The notes beneath the pieces were generated by a model that ran no database searches, had not been told where the DNA came from, and saw nothing but the letters and a program-made list of their open reading frames with translations. The position numbers and the translations under genes are program-made. DNA of 64,000 bases. Source: Polyangiaceae bacterium (lineage in GTDB: Bacteria; Myxococcota_A; Polyangia; Polyangiales; Polyangiaceae). The stretch lies in NCBI GenBank assembly GCA_025353725.1, contig JANXOF010000061.1, positions 1-64,000 of the forward strand. Direction: 5' to 3'. Shown piece after piece: positions 41,784 to 50,770 of this stretch (the stretch's first letter is position 1; every line of letters begins with the position of its first letter).

Positions 41784-43952
41784 ATGGAAAGCGAGCACGA
41801 AGGAGTGGTGGCGGATGGTTGTCCGCTCGTCTACGTGACCGATGCGACCAAAGACGCCGAGGGCATCATGGAGGCGCTGTTTTGCGCCGGATACGTGGTG
41901 ACCGACGTGGCGCTTTCACTCCTGTCGGCGCACGCGTCTGTGCAACGTCCGAACGTCGTACTCCTTGACATCGACGCGGAGGGGGCACTCGACGCCGTTA
42001 AACGTCTCCGAGCGCTGCCAGGATCCGGCGGAATCGACTTTCTGTATCTCGGTTCGGGCCTTGGAACCGTAAGGAATCTCGAAGACGCGTTCTCTAACGA
42101 CGGGAGCGCGTTCTTCGTTCGTCCCGTGGATGTCGTGGGCCTCGTGCGTAAAATCGAGGCGCTGACGGGGGGGCCGCCCGCGCGCCCGCGTCCTCGTGTC
42201 CGTGCTCGCACGCCCTCTCAGCCATCGTGGCTGGTGACACGAACCGCGGTGTCGAGCCGTCGTGACGTACTCAATGCACCGAATGCGCCGGACGAGCAGC
42301 CAAGTTCGCCAGCGCTACCTCCGCTTGGGGTGCGCAATCTGGGACCTCCGCTGCCGATGAGCACGACGTCGCTCGACGACATGATCGTGGCTCCGCGATC
42401 GTTTGCGTCCTTCGGCACGATGAGCCACGAGTTGCAGCAGCTGCTCGCAGATGCAGAGCGGCGTGCTGAGGCGATAGCGAGCCCGGAGAGCCCGGGCGCG
42501 CGCACGACTCCAGAGGAAGAGATCGACGCCGTGCTTCCGCCGGACGTGCTCGCCGCGCTCGACGAATCCATTGAGGGCGGTGAGGACGACGAGTACGTCG
42601 GCGGCGCTGAAGCTCCCCGCACCGGCGTTGGGGCGCATGAACGCGATACGGGCGCTTATGTTCGAGGTACGACGGCTGGCGGTAGTCGTCAGTCGACGAC
42701 CGGAGCCTACGTGCGCACGTCGTCGCTCGCGCCAAGTCGGCCTCCCACGCAGGGCGGGGCGGAGTCATCGGCGCCAGCTCGGGACGACGTGGCGGTGCGG
42801 TCCGAGCTCACGCGAGCCGAGTTGGGCAAAACTCCGGGGCCTGTCTTGACGGGCGATTCTTCTGCGCAAGGGCAAAGCTTACGTCCCAGGGCGTCTACGG
42901 CGCCGTCGCGGATTGAAAGCGGAGTCGAGGCGCGTCGCTTTTTTGCGGAGGCCGTCGCGCGTCGTGCTTCCGGCGCGCTTTGCTTTGAAAGTCAAGGTGT
43001 CGTGCGCCGCGTGGTCTTGCGCGAAGGCGACCTTGTCGCGGCCGCTTCGAGTGGCGACGAGGAAACGCTCGTACACTTCCTTGCGGCGTCGGGTGAGCTT
43101 CCTCGTGACGAGTTTCAGCGGCTTGCTGGGAAGGTTCCCTCGTACGGGCGGCACGCGGGGGCCGCGCTCGTGGCGCACGGGTGGCTACGTCAGGAGCAGC
43201 TTTGGCCCATTCTTCGCCGTCACGCGGAGTGGATTACGTCTGCAGCGCTTCGGATCGAGCGCGGGTCGGCACACCTCGAACCGGAGCTGGAAGGGCGCTT
43301 GCGTGGCGAGCCGAGTGTCTTTGGGGCTACGTCCGGGGCGGCAGTTTTCGTGGAACTCATTCGCCGCCTGGTCACAAAAGAGGAAGCGCTCGAGGGGCTC
43401 GGAGGCTACGCAAGTCGCCTCGCTGATGGGCCGCACTACGAACGTGTTGCAGAATGCGGCTTATCGAAGCAGGACCTTGAGGTTCTCGGTGACGCGCGCG
43501 GGGCCTCCGTGGGCGACCTGCTGGGCCGAGCGGCGAACGCTGAATTTGTGTGCGTTGTGCACGCTCTTGCGCTGCTCGGCGTGTTCGAGGTTCTGCCTTC
43601 GCCTGACTTCGCTTCTGCCGCCGTGCGCACCAACGCCGAAGCCGAGTCGGACCTCCTCGACGAAGAGGCGATTCGCGCGCGCGTTCGAGCGCGAATCGAG
43701 CTTGTCGACGAAGGCGACTACTTTGCCGTGCTGGGCGTTGCGCACGATGCGACGGGCTACGAGATCCGGCGGTCTTTCATAGAGCTCCGGCGTGGGTTTG
43801 AACCGTCACGACTCCTTGGTCCGCGCCTCTTCGACCTCACGGCGGAAGTGCGAAAGATCATCGTCGTTCTCGAGGAAGCCTACGAAATTCTCCGCGATGA
43901 CGCGCGGCGTGAGCGCTATCGCCGCGCCATCGAGGCGCATCCGAGCGATTGA
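41784..43952 (+). CDS. Receiver-like / DUF4388 (PATAN-like) / J-domain regulatory protein
   Basis: The 722-residue protein has a receiver-like domain at 12-130 (LVYVTDATKDAEGI, NVVLLDIDAEGALDAVKRL, AFFVRPVDVVGLVRKI). A disordered Ser/Thr/Pro region follows at 130-370. A DUF4388/PATAN-like domain spans about 370-520 (VARRASGALCFESQGVVRRV, REGDLVAAASSGDEETLVHF). The C-terminus is J-like (about 645-720: GDYFAVLGVAHDATGYEIRR, EAYEILRDDARRERYRRAI). The HPD tripeptide needed to stimulate Hsp70 is absent (RRGFEPSRL at that place), so classical DnaJ activity is unlikely. This architecture is typical of Myxococcota regulators of motility or signalling. Confidence 0.75.
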   Translation: MESEHEGVVADGCPLVYVTDATKDAEGIMEALFCAGYVVTDVALSLLSAHASVQRPNVVLLDIDAEGALDAVKRLRALPGSGGIDFLYLGSGLGTVRNLEDAFSNDGSAFFVRPVDVVGLVRKIEALTGGPPARPRPRVRARTPSQPSWLVTRTAVSSRRDVLNAPNAPDEQPSSPALPPLGVRNLGPPLPMSTTSLDDMIVAPRSFASFGTMSHELQQLLADAERRAEAIASPESPGARTTPEEEIDAVLPPDVLAALDESIEGGEDDEYVGGAEAPRTGVGAHERDTGAYVRGTTAGGSRQSTTGAYVRTSSLAPSRPPTQGGAESSAPARDDVAVRSELTRAELGKTPGPVLTGDSSAQGQSLRPRASTAPSRIESGVEARRFFAEAVARRASGALCFESQGVVRRVVLREGDLVAAASSGDEETLVHFLAASGELPRDEFQRLAGKVPSYGRHAGAALVAHGWLRQEQLWPILRRHAEWITSAALRIERGSAHLEPELEGRLRGEPSVFGATSGAAVFVELIRRLVTKEEALEGLGGYASRLADGPHYERVAECGLSKQDLEVLGDARGASVGDLLGRAANAEFVCVVHALALLGVFEVLPSPDFASAAVRTNAEAESDLLDEEAIRARVRARIELVDEGDYFAVLGVAHDATGYEIRRSFIELRRGFEPSRLLGPRLFDLTAEVRKIIVVLEEAYEILRDDARRERYRRAIEAHPSD

Positions 43953-44017
43953 CGCGACGTTTCGATCCAGCGTGGTCATCACGTGGTCAGTCACGCCAGT
44001 GTGGTAAGCCTTTTCCC

Positions 44018-44476
44018 ATGATCGATACGGCTCAAAAGCTCCCGGAATTTAAGCTCGACAACCAAGATGGTCTCAGTCGGACGAACGCCAACTACGCGGG
44101 CCGATGGCTTGCGCTCTACATCTATCCGAAGGACGACACCCCGGGCTGCACCATCCAGGGAAAGTCGTTTACCGCGACGAAAGCGGACTTCGACGCCGCC
44201 GGTGCGGTTGCTGTTGGATTGAGTGCCGACGACACGAAGTCGCACAAAGACTTTTGCACCAAGTTCTCGTTCACGATCGAGCTCCTCGCCGACCCGCAGG
44301 CGACGCTTCTCAAGGCTCTTGGGGTGGGCCAGTCGGAGTACAAGGGCACGTCCTACTGGGATCGCACGACCTTCCTGGTGGACCCGGCGGGCATCGTTCG
44401 GAAGGTTTACTTGAAGGTCGACCCGAACGGACACGAGCAGGCGATTCTTAAAGACATCGCCGCACTGAAGGGCTGA
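44018..44476 (+). CDS. bcp: Thioredoxin-dependent peroxiredoxin, Bcp/PrxQ type
   Basis: The 152-residue protein has LALYIYPKDDTPGCTIQGKS with the peroxidatic Cys of TPGCT, and VGLSADDTKSHKDFCTKFSF. The resolving Cys that follows five residues after the first in E. coli Bcp is replaced (TIQGK). A second Cys exists in DFCTKF, the position used by the alpha-3 atypical 2-Cys PrxQ subgroup. It reduces H2O2 and organic peroxides in the cytosol. The gene converges with the aldolase across a strong hairpin. Confidence 0.9.
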   Translation: MIDTAQKLPEFKLDNQDGLSRTNANYAGRWLALYIYPKDDTPGCTIQGKSFTATKADFDAAGAVAVGLSADDTKSHKDFCTKFSFTIELLADPQATLLKALGVGQSEYKGTSYWDRTTFLVDPAGIVRKVYLKVDPNGHEQAILKDIAALKG

Positions 44477-44498
44477 CCCTTCGCTGAGCACGCGCGTG

Positions 44499-44541
44499 GG
44501 TCGTAGTCGAAAATGGCTTGTCGCCACGTTTGACTACGACC
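44499..44541 (+). terminator. Bidirectional hairpin between bcp and the aldolase gene
   Basis: Ten-base arms GGTCGTAGTC (44499-44508) and GACTACGACC (44532-44541) are perfectly complementary. A second inner stem TGGC/GCCA lies at 44514-44526. It occupies the 78-base gap between two convergent genes, as expected for a shared terminator. Confidence 0.7.
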
Positions 44542-44554
44542 GGCGGAACGCCGT

Positions 44555-45478
44555 TCAGGGCGCGTTTTTGAAGACCTGAATCACGTCTTGGAGAAGCTTG
44601 AGACCTTCCGCGTGCGGGCGCTGGAACGCATTGCGGCCCATGATGGAACCGAAGGCTCCGCCCTCTGCGAGCTGTTTGACGTCGTCAAGGAGCCCAGCGG
44701 CGTCGCGGTTTTCACCGCCTGAGAAAATCACGATGCGCTTGCCGTTGAACGCGCTCCGGACGCAGTGCCGAACGCGGTCGGCGAGCGTCTTAATAGGCAC
44801 GTTGTACTTCTCGATAACCTTCTTCGCTTCGGCCTGCTCGACGTGCGCGGTCGGCGGCTTGATCTTGATGATGTGTGCGCCGAGCTGCGCAGAAATCTGC
44901 GCCGCGTAGGCCGCAATGTCTACGCCGGTCTCGCCCTCTTTCGAGAGTCCTGCGCCGCGCGGGTAGGCCCAAACGACCGACGGCATGCCGGCCTCACGAG
45001 CCTCGAGGATGATCTCGCGAAGGCTCTCGTATTGCTGGTTGCGCAGGCTCGAGCCTGGGTAAATTGTGAAACCAATCGCCGTGCACCCGAGGCGCTGGGC
45101 GTCTTTCACGGAGCTCGTCACGGCGCTGCACGGGTCGACCTTGGCGAGTGTGTCCGAGTTGTTTACCTTGAGAATGAGGGGGATCGCGCCCGCGTACTTG
45201 TCGGCGACAGACTCGATGAACCCGAGGGGCGCGGCGTACGCGTTGCACCCCGAATCGATCGCAAGTTGGATATGGTACTCGGGGTCGTACGCGTCGGGGT
45301 TCGGCTCGAACGACCGCAGCGCTCCGTGTTCGAATCCCTGGTCGACGGGGAGAATCACGAGCTTGCCCGTGCCCGCTAAGGTGCCGTGGTTCATCAGGCG
45401 CGCAAGATTCGCTTTCACGCCTGGGCTATCGGAGCCGTACCAAGACAAGATTTGCTTCACGCGGTCGGTCGCACGCAT
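44555..45478 (-). CDS. fbaB: Fructose-bisphosphate aldolase, class I (DhnA/FbaB type)
   Basis: The 307-residue protein has GKLVILPVDQGFEHGALRSF, the DhnA-type phosphate/substrate loop, and LILKVNNSDTLAK. The likely Schiff-base Lys lies in AHIIKIKPPTAHVEQAEA, with KRIVIFSGGENRDAAGLL and FGSIMGRNAFQRP at the C-terminal phosphate site. It interconverts fructose-1,6-bisphosphate and triose phosphates. It is divergent from fructose-1,6-bisphosphatase, which fits a shared gluconeogenic control region in the 179-base gap. Confidence 0.9.
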   Translation of the reverse strand: MRATDRVKQILSWYGSDSPGVKANLARLMNHGTLAGTGKLVILPVDQGFEHGALRSFEPNPDAYDPEYHIQLAIDSGCNAYAAPLGFIESVADKYAGAIPLILKVNNSDTLAKVDPCSAVTSSVKDAQRLGCTAIGFTIYPGSSLRNQQYESLREIILEAREAGMPSVVWAYPRGAGLSKEGETGVDIAAYAAQISAQLGAHIIKIKPPTAHVEQAEAKKVIEKYNVPIKTLADRVRHCVRSAFNGKRIVIFSGGENRDAAGLLDDVKQLAEGGAFGSIMGRNAFQRPHAEGLKLLQDVIQVFKNAP

Positions 45479-45657
45479 TTTCTTTCTCTTCCTGCGAGCC
45501 TGTGGGCCGCATCAACGTTGGTTGCCACTACGCCGGCGCACGGTAGCGGGTGTGCTTTTCGCGATCAACCGCCTCAGCGCTGAGTGACGAACCTTGGTGC
45601 GCCTAAACGGGCTGCTTGCGCCGCGGGCCGGCATCGGTGAAAACCTTTGCCAAACCC

Positions 45658-46725
45658 ATGTCCGAGAGCCTTTCGTCACTTCGACCGTCCGCCGCCGCCG
45701 GCGTTGTTGGAACCACGCTTCGCGAGCATGTGCTGAACGGAATGCACGCGGCCAAAGGCGCGACCGGCGAGTTTACGTCGCTCCTCAATCACATTTCGCT
45801 CGCGATTCGCATCATTAATTCGCGCGTTCGCGCCGCAGGCCTTGCCGACCTCCTCGGCTATACGGGTGAAACCAACGTCCAGGGCGAGAGCGTCCAAAAA
45901 CTCGATGCCTTCACGAACGACGTGTTGATGAACGTGCTCGAGCGGAGTGGGCACTGCGGCGTCATTGCGAGCGAGGAGAACGACGAAGCGCTGCTCGCGG
46001 ATCACCACGGCAAGTACGTCGTGCTGTTCGACCCGCTCGACGGATCGAGCAACATCGACACGAACGTCGGAATCGGTACGATCTTTGCCGTGCTCCGCCG
46101 CCAAGAGCCGAAGCTTTCGCGGCCGAGCCTTGCGGATGCGCTGCGTCCCGGCCGAGAGATTGTCGCCGCGGGCTACGTGCTTTACGGACCGTCAACTATC
46201 TTTGTGATGTCGACGGGGCAGGGCGCGCACGGCTTTACGCTCGACCCGTCGATTGGCGAATTTTTCTTATCGAACCCGGATATCAAGGTTCCCGAGCGCG
46301 GCTCCTGTTACTCGATAAATGAGGGTAACTTTTCACGGTGGTCGCCTTCTATCCAAAATTGGGCGCGCTGGGTGAAGGGGATTCACCCCGTCGGCGAGAG
46401 CCCCGACGACCGCGCACCGTTCACGACGCCCTATGGCGCGCGCTACGTCGGGTCGCTTGTTGCCGACGCTCATCGCACGTTGATGAAGGGCGGCATCTTT
46501 GCTTACCCCGCAGACAGCAAAAGCAAGACGGGTAAGCTTCGGTTGCTTTACGAGGCGAATCCGATGGCGTTCCTCTTCGAGCAGGCAGGCGGCGCAGCCA
46601 CAGACGGCAAGGACCGCATTCTCGACCTCATGCCGACCGAGTTGCACCAGCGTGTTCCGCTGGTACTCGGCTCGAAGGATGACGTCGCCGCGTACCGGCA
46701 ATTCGTCGTCGGCGAGCGAAAGTAA
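45658..46725 (+). CDS. fbp: Fructose-1,6-bisphosphatase, class I
   Basis: The 355-residue protein has metal-binding motifs VIASEENDEALL and VVLFDPLDGSSNIDTNVGIG (the DPLDGSSN signature), a substrate-binding NEGNFSRWSPSIQNW region, and GTARYVGS-type (YGARYVGSLVADAHRTL) and EANPMAFLFEQAGG C-terminal motifs. ATG 45658 was chosen; GTG 45637 would add seven residues. It hydrolyses fructose-1,6-bisphosphate in gluconeogenesis and complements the divergent aldolase. Confidence 0.92.
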   Translation: MSESLSSLRPSAAAGVVGTTLREHVLNGMHAAKGATGEFTSLLNHISLAIRIINSRVRAAGLADLLGYTGETNVQGESVQKLDAFTNDVLMNVLERSGHCGVIASEENDEALLADHHGKYVVLFDPLDGSSNIDTNVGIGTIFAVLRRQEPKLSRPSLADALRPGREIVAAGYVLYGPSTIFVMSTGQGAHGFTLDPSIGEFFLSNPDIKVPERGSCYSINEGNFSRWSPSIQNWARWVKGIHPVGESPDDRAPFTTPYGARYVGSLVADAHRTLMKGGIFAYPADSKSKTGKLRLLYEANPMAFLFEQAGGAATDGKDRILDLMPTELHQRVPLVLGSKDDVAAYRQFVVGERK

Positions 46726-46763
46726 CGACAAAAGCAAGGTCGCGGGTTAGCCGTCCGCGGTGC

Positions 46764-46794
46764 TACCGCGGATTTTCGACCAAAATCCGCGGTA
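46764..46794 (+). promoter_or_regulatory. Perfect inverted repeat between fbp and the AAA/DUF4143 gene
   Basis: Arms TACCGCGGATTTT and its exact complement (46764-46776, 46782-46794) enclose a 5-base loop. It lies 38 bases after the fbp stop and 20 before ATG 46815. It can serve as fbp terminator (the right arm is A-rich, not U-rich, on this strand) or as an operator for the ATPase gene. Confidence 0.55.
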
Positions 46795-46814
46795 GTGTCG
46801 CTACTCTACCGGAC

Positions 46815-47963
46815 ATGTATGTCGCTCGATCGGTAGACTTGCAGGCCATTCTCAGGAAAACGTCTGTCTTGCTGCTCGGGCCACGACGAACAGGCAAAAG
46901 TACGTTGCTCTCCCATGAGCTGAAGCCCGACCGAGTCTACAATCTTCTCGAGAGTGACATGTATCAGGCGCTCTCCAGTCGGCCGTCGCAGATTCGCGAG
47001 TCGCTCCGCCCAACCGACAAGCTTATTGCCATCGACGAGATACAAAAGCTCCCGTTGCTTATGGACGAAGTGCACGCGCTGATTGAAAGTCGTGGCGTTC
47101 GCTTCGTGCTCACGGGAAGCAGTGCGCGGAAACTGATGCGCACGCATACCAAGCTGATGGGGGGACGAGCTCGTTCCGTCAACTTGCATCCTTTCGTGTT
47201 TAGTGAACTCAAAGACTTTGACTTGACCAAAGCATTGACCTTCGGAACGCTGCCGTTTGTCTACTTGAGCGACACGCCGTGGGAGGACGCACGGGGCTAC
47301 GTGAGCGACTATATTCGCGAAGAGATCGTGGCGGGGGGACTCTCGCGCAAGGTTGCGCATTTCTCGCGATTTCTCGAGATCGCGGCCATTTCGCACACGC
47401 TTGAACTCAACTACGAGTCTATCGGTCGCGAGGCTCAAGTGCCCGCACGCACTGTGCGAGATTATTATCAAATTCTGGAGGACACGCTATTCGGCGAGAC
47501 GCTGTATCCGTATCAGCCGAAAAAAGAGCGCGCTTCGCGGCGAGCTACGGCGCACGCGAAGTTCTATTTTTTCGACATTTCGGTAGCTCATGCGCTTCTA
47601 AAAGTTCGCGAACTCGTTCGGGGGACTGCGCAGTACGGCGCGGCATTCGAGCATCTCGTGTTTCGAGAGCTTACTACGTATCGCGATTATCGAAATCGCG
47701 ATATCGAACTGCACTTTTACCGAGACACGGCTAAGCGCGAGATTGACTTTATTGTCGACGGGTCTATCGGGATTGAAGTGAAATCTGGAAGTCAAGTGCA
47801 CGATAGAGACCTAAAGCGTCTGGTTGAGGTGGGAGCCGAACTTCAGTTGAAACGAAAGATCGTCGTGAGCAATGAGCGCTTTCGTCGACGCGTCTTTGAC
47901 ATTGATATCTACCCCATTCGCGAATTTCTCACGGAGCTTTGGGAGGGGTCGCTTTGCGCGTAG
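46815..47963 (+). CDS. AAA-family ATPase with DUF4143
   Basis: The 382-residue protein has VLLLGPRRTGKSTLLSHEL (Walker A), KLIAIDEIQKLPLLMDEV (Walker B), FVLTGSSARKL (sensor I) and RARSVNLHPFVFSEL. The DUF4143 domain (about 190-360) has EIAAISHTLELNYESIGREA, TVRDYYQILEDTL and a PD-(D/E)xK-like end REIDFIVDGSIGIEVKSGSQ. This very common family has no settled function; a nuclease-like or defence role is often suggested from the PDxK fold. It is a stand-alone gene with a strong dyad just upstream. Confidence 0.85.
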   Translation: MYVARSVDLQAILRKTSVLLLGPRRTGKSTLLSHELKPDRVYNLLESDMYQALSSRPSQIRESLRPTDKLIAIDEIQKLPLLMDEVHALIESRGVRFVLTGSSARKLMRTHTKLMGGRARSVNLHPFVFSELKDFDLTKALTFGTLPFVYLSDTPWEDARGYVSDYIREEIVAGGLSRKVAHFSRFLEIAAISHTLELNYESIGREAQVPARTVRDYYQILEDTLFGETLYPYQPKKERASRRATAHAKFYFFDISVAHALLKVRELVRGTAQYGAAFEHLVFRELTTYRDYRNRDIELHFYRDTAKREIDFIVDGSIGIEVKSGSQVHDRDLKRLVEVGAELQLKRKIVVSNERFRRRVFDIDIYPIREFLTELWEGSLCA

Positions 47964-47991
47964 CCGCGTTTGAGCGCCTACGCGATTGCGC

Positions 47992-48648
47992 TCAAACGCC
48001 TTGCGCTTCGGGGGCCCAGACGTACTTGTGCATTTGGAGCTGCACGCGCACGTTGAGCTGATCCTCCATGACCCAGTTTACGAGCTGCTTCGTGGCGAGC
48101 TTGCCGAACACCGTACTCGCGAGAAGGTGTGGCGTGCGCGACGCCAAGCTGTAAGTCTCAATCGTCGCGCGCATCCACTCGTAGTCCGTGCGGTTCGACA
48201 AGACAAACTTGAGTTCGTCACCGGCGCCGATGTGGTCGAGGTTTGACCAGCGATTGCGTGCAGATTCCCCGGACCCGGGGGCCTTCAAGTCCATAATCTT
48301 GTGGACACGCTTATCGACGTTCGACACGTCGGCCTCGCCGCTCGTCTCGACCAAGACGGTGCGGCCTGCGTCGCACAGCTCGGTCATGAGCGGAAACGAG
48401 CCTGGCTGAAGAAGCGGCTCCCCGCCCGTAAGCTCGACAAGCGAAGTCCCGGTGGCGAGGGCCTTGGCGAGCACGTCTGCTCGGGGCATGCGCGTGCCGC
48501 CATAAAAAGCCTGCGTCGTGTCACACCACGCGCAGCGGAGGTTGCAGCCGGTCGTGCGCACGAACGTGCAGGGAAGTCCTGCGAACGTCGATTCGCCCTG
48601 AATACTCGCGTAAATCTCGTGAATGACGAGGCTGTCTTCCTTACTCAC
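47992..48648 (-). CDS. queE: 7-carboxy-7-deazaguanine synthase
   Basis: The 218-residue radical SAM enzyme has the SIQGESTFAGLPCTFVRTTG entry, the 4Fe-4S cysteines in CNLRCAWCD, LVELTGGEPLLQ, and VLVETSGEADV. It converts 6-carboxytetrahydropterin to 7-carboxy-7-deazaguanine in the preQ0/queuosine pathway. The CNLRCAWCDT spacing (CxxxCxxC) is canonical. No other que gene is adjacent. It converges with the ATPase gene. Confidence 0.9.
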   Translation of the reverse strand: MSKEDSLVIHEIYASIQGESTFAGLPCTFVRTTGCNLRCAWCDTTQAFYGGTRMPRADVLAKALATGTSLVELTGGEPLLQPGSFPLMTELCDAGRTVLVETSGEADVSNVDKRVHKIMDLKAPGSGESARNRWSNLDHIGAGDELKFVLSNRTDYEWMRATIETYSLASRTPHLLASTVFGKLATKQLVNWVMEDQLNVRVQLQMHKYVWAPEAQGV

Positions 48649-48966
48649 TTCGGCAGCCGCTTAGCACACTCGCGAGTGTTTCGTCCTAAACATGGCGAGC
48701 GCAGCACACGAACCGTGCTGGGCTCGGATCGTCTCGGCGTAAGCTCGAAAAATCCAAACGGCGCGTACGCTTTGCTCGTTCCATGCCCCACCATCTACAC
48801 GTCGACGGCGCGCGAGAGAGCCCCGTCAAGGAGATGTGGATGGTATTGTTTTCGGACGATTTGCCTTCGCTCTAGCCTTACGTGACGAGCTCTCCCGGCG
48901 CGCTCGCGCCACGCCCATGTGGAAGATAAAACTTCACTATGTGTCTAAAATGGCAATAATAGTTTC
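48649..48966. other. Intergenic stretch upstream of hipB and queE
   Basis: These 318 bases lie between divergent genes. A 30-codon plus-strand frame at 48783-48875 (MPHHLHVDGARESP...FSDDLPSL) looks coding-like but is too short to judge. The end is AT-rich (tatgtgtctaaaatggcaat, about 48938-48957), which suits the hipBA promoter and autorepressor sites. No clear palindrome was found. Confidence 0.35.
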
Positions 48967-49305
48967 ATGTCGCGTACCACTTCGCCGGGGCTGCCGTCCG
49001 TAGGGCGCCTACTGGTTCAGCTTGGAGAGAACCTTCGCCTCGCTCGCAGGCGTCGCGGGTTGTCCGCGGCGCGGGTCGCGGAGCGTGCCGGAATGTCGCG
49101 ACCGACGCTCCGCGCGCTCGAACGAGGTTCAGCAAGCGTCACGCTTGGCGCGATCGCGAACGTCCTGCACTGCCTCGGGTTGGAGCGGGATCTCGGCCTC
49201 CTCGCGCACGAAGACGAGGTAGGGCGACAGCTTCAAGACGCCGCGCTGCTAGGTCGCGACAAAGAAGGGCGCGCCAAGGCGACCGCGAGCCCGCGTGGCC
49301 GCTGA
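48967..49305 (+). CDS. HipB-like XRE antitoxin/repressor
   Basis: The 112-residue protein has an HTH at about 17-78: [40 protein letters not shown] and [19 protein letters not shown], which matches the HipB DNA-binding fold. The C-terminal 30 residues are basic and disordered. It overlaps the hipA start by 11 bases, so the two are translationally coupled. HipB-type proteins bind HipA and repress their own operon. Confidence 0.85.
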   Translation: MSRTTSPGLPSVGRLLVQLGENLRLARRRRGLSAARVAERAGMSRPTLRALERGSASVTLGAIANVLHCLGLERDLGLLAHEDEVGRQLQDAALLGRDKEGRAKATASPRGR

Positions 49306-50566
49306 ACGCCGCACCGTCGAAGTCCACGCCGATGGGCCTGCGCTCGGAACGGCGTCGACGCGGATGGGCGTCCTTCATGCGACCCACGCCCGCGGAAAGG
49401 AAATCTTCTCGTTTGAATACGATCCGATGTGGCTCGAGCGAGGGCTCACGATCGCGCTCGACCCGGCGCTGAGGCTCCTTCCGGGGCCGCAATTTCTCGC
49501 GGCTGGTCGGGAAAACTTCGGCGTCTTCCTCGACTCCTCGCCTGATCGCTGGGGTCGCGTGCTCATGCAGCGCCGCGAAGCGTATTTCGCCAAACGAGAG
49601 AAGCGCAAGGAGCGTAGGCTCCTCGAGTCCGACTACCTGCTCGGCGTCTACGACGGGCATCGAATGGGCGCGTTACGTTACCGCGTCGGCGCAGAGCCAT
49701 TCCTCGATGACGCCGCCGACATGGCGTCACCGCCGTGGACGTCACTCCGCGAGCTCGAGGCCGCAAGCTTACACCTCGAAGCGGATGAAGCGGTGCGCGA
49801 CCCGAGCTATGGAAAGTGGTTGCTTATGCTCATTGCGCCAGGTCGCTCTCTCGGTGGCGCTAGGCCGAAGGCGAGCGTCCTCGACGACCGCGGGCATCTG
49901 TGGATCGCGAAGTTTCCGAGTGCCGACGACGACGTCGACATTGGCGCGTGGGAGAGCGTCGTCGCCGTCTTGGCCGAGCATGCGGGAGTGGTGATGTCCA
50001 AGGCTCGACGTCAGCGCTTCGGGAGTAAGCATCACACATTTCTGACGAAGCGCTTCGATCGCGCAGCCGACGGTCATCGCATGCACTTTGCATCCGCGAT
50101 GACGCTTCTTGAGCGCAGCGACGGCGAAGAAGGCGCCAGCTATCTGGATCTCGCGCGCATCCTCGTGCGACACGGCGCACATCCCACGCGCGACCTCGAG
50201 CAGCTCTGGCGCCGCGTCGTTTTCTTCGTCTGCGTCTCCAACGTCGACGACCACCTACGGAATCACGGATTCTTGCTCGAGCCGAAAGGCTGGTCGCTCG
50301 CGCCGGCCTACGATGTCAACCCCGTGGCAACGGGTGGCGGCTTGACGCTCAACATCTCGGAGACAGACAACGCCCAGGATCTCGCGCTGGTCCGCGACGT
50401 CGCACCGTTTTTTCGGATCAAGCCGCGCCGCGCCGACGCGATCGTGCGCGAAGTCGTCCTCGCCGTTCGCGGGTGGCGCGCGCAAGCAAAAGCCGCCGGG
50501 CTTGGCCGAGCCGAGCAAGACCGGCTGGCGTCGGCCTTCGACGCGATCGAGCGGAGCGAGGCGTAG
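49295..50566 (+). CDS. HipA-like serine/threonine kinase toxin
   Basis: The 423-residue protein starts at GTG 49295. It has the HipA N-terminal beta-domain ([20 protein letters not shown]), the [17 protein letters not shown]-loop-like segment, and the kinase core with [13 protein letters not shown] (ATP Lys). The catalytic [20 protein letters not shown] corresponds to the family NxDDHxxNxxF block with D as base, followed by [11 protein letters not shown] (metal-binding DxNP). HipA phosphorylates glutamyl-tRNA synthetase and related targets to cause dormancy. The pair is complete, in contrast to the broken MNT-HEPN pair at 13 kb. Confidence 0.88.
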   Translation: MAAERRTVEVHADGPALGTASTRMGVLHATHARGKEIFSFEYDPMWLERGLTIALDPALRLLPGPQFLAAGRENFGVFLDSSPDRWGRVLMQRREAYFAKREKRKERRLLESDYLLGVYDGHRMGALRYRVGAEPFLDDAADMASPPWTSLRELEAASLHLEADEAVRDPSYGKWLLMLIAPGRSLGGARPKASVLDDRGHLWIAKFPSADDDVDIGAWESVVAVLAEHAGVVMSKARRQRFGSKHHTFLTKRFDRAADGHRMHFASAMTLLERSDGEEGASYLDLARILVRHGAHPTRDLEQLWRRVVFFVCVSNVDDHLRNHGFLLEPKGWSLAPAYDVNPVATGGGLTLNISETDNAQDLALVRDVAPFFRIKPRRADAIVREVVLAVRGWRAQAKAAGLGRAEQDRLASAFDAIERSEA

Positions 50567-50770
50567 GCGCTCTGCAGGCTTCCGTAACCGTTGAAGACAT
50601 CGGCCGTCACCTTTCTCGGCAGGAGTAACATAAGTCGTTTCGACCGAATTTTAAGGTTGTCCGAGCGACGGCGAGAGGAAGTGCCTCGAGCCCGTTGCCG
50701 CGTGCGGCGGGTCGGCAGGCGGCCAACGTGCTCGTGATTCGCGAACTCCTCTTTCTCGCGCCGCGCACGG
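50567..50770. other. Intergenic stretch after hipA
   Basis: About 200 bases between hipA and the minus-strand lipoprotein remnant. Nothing recognisable was seen. Confidence 0.4.

Noticed and set aside
48783-48875. 30-codon frame MPHHLHVDGARESP...
   Set aside because: Too short to judge and no ribosome site; mentioned under the intergenic entry only.
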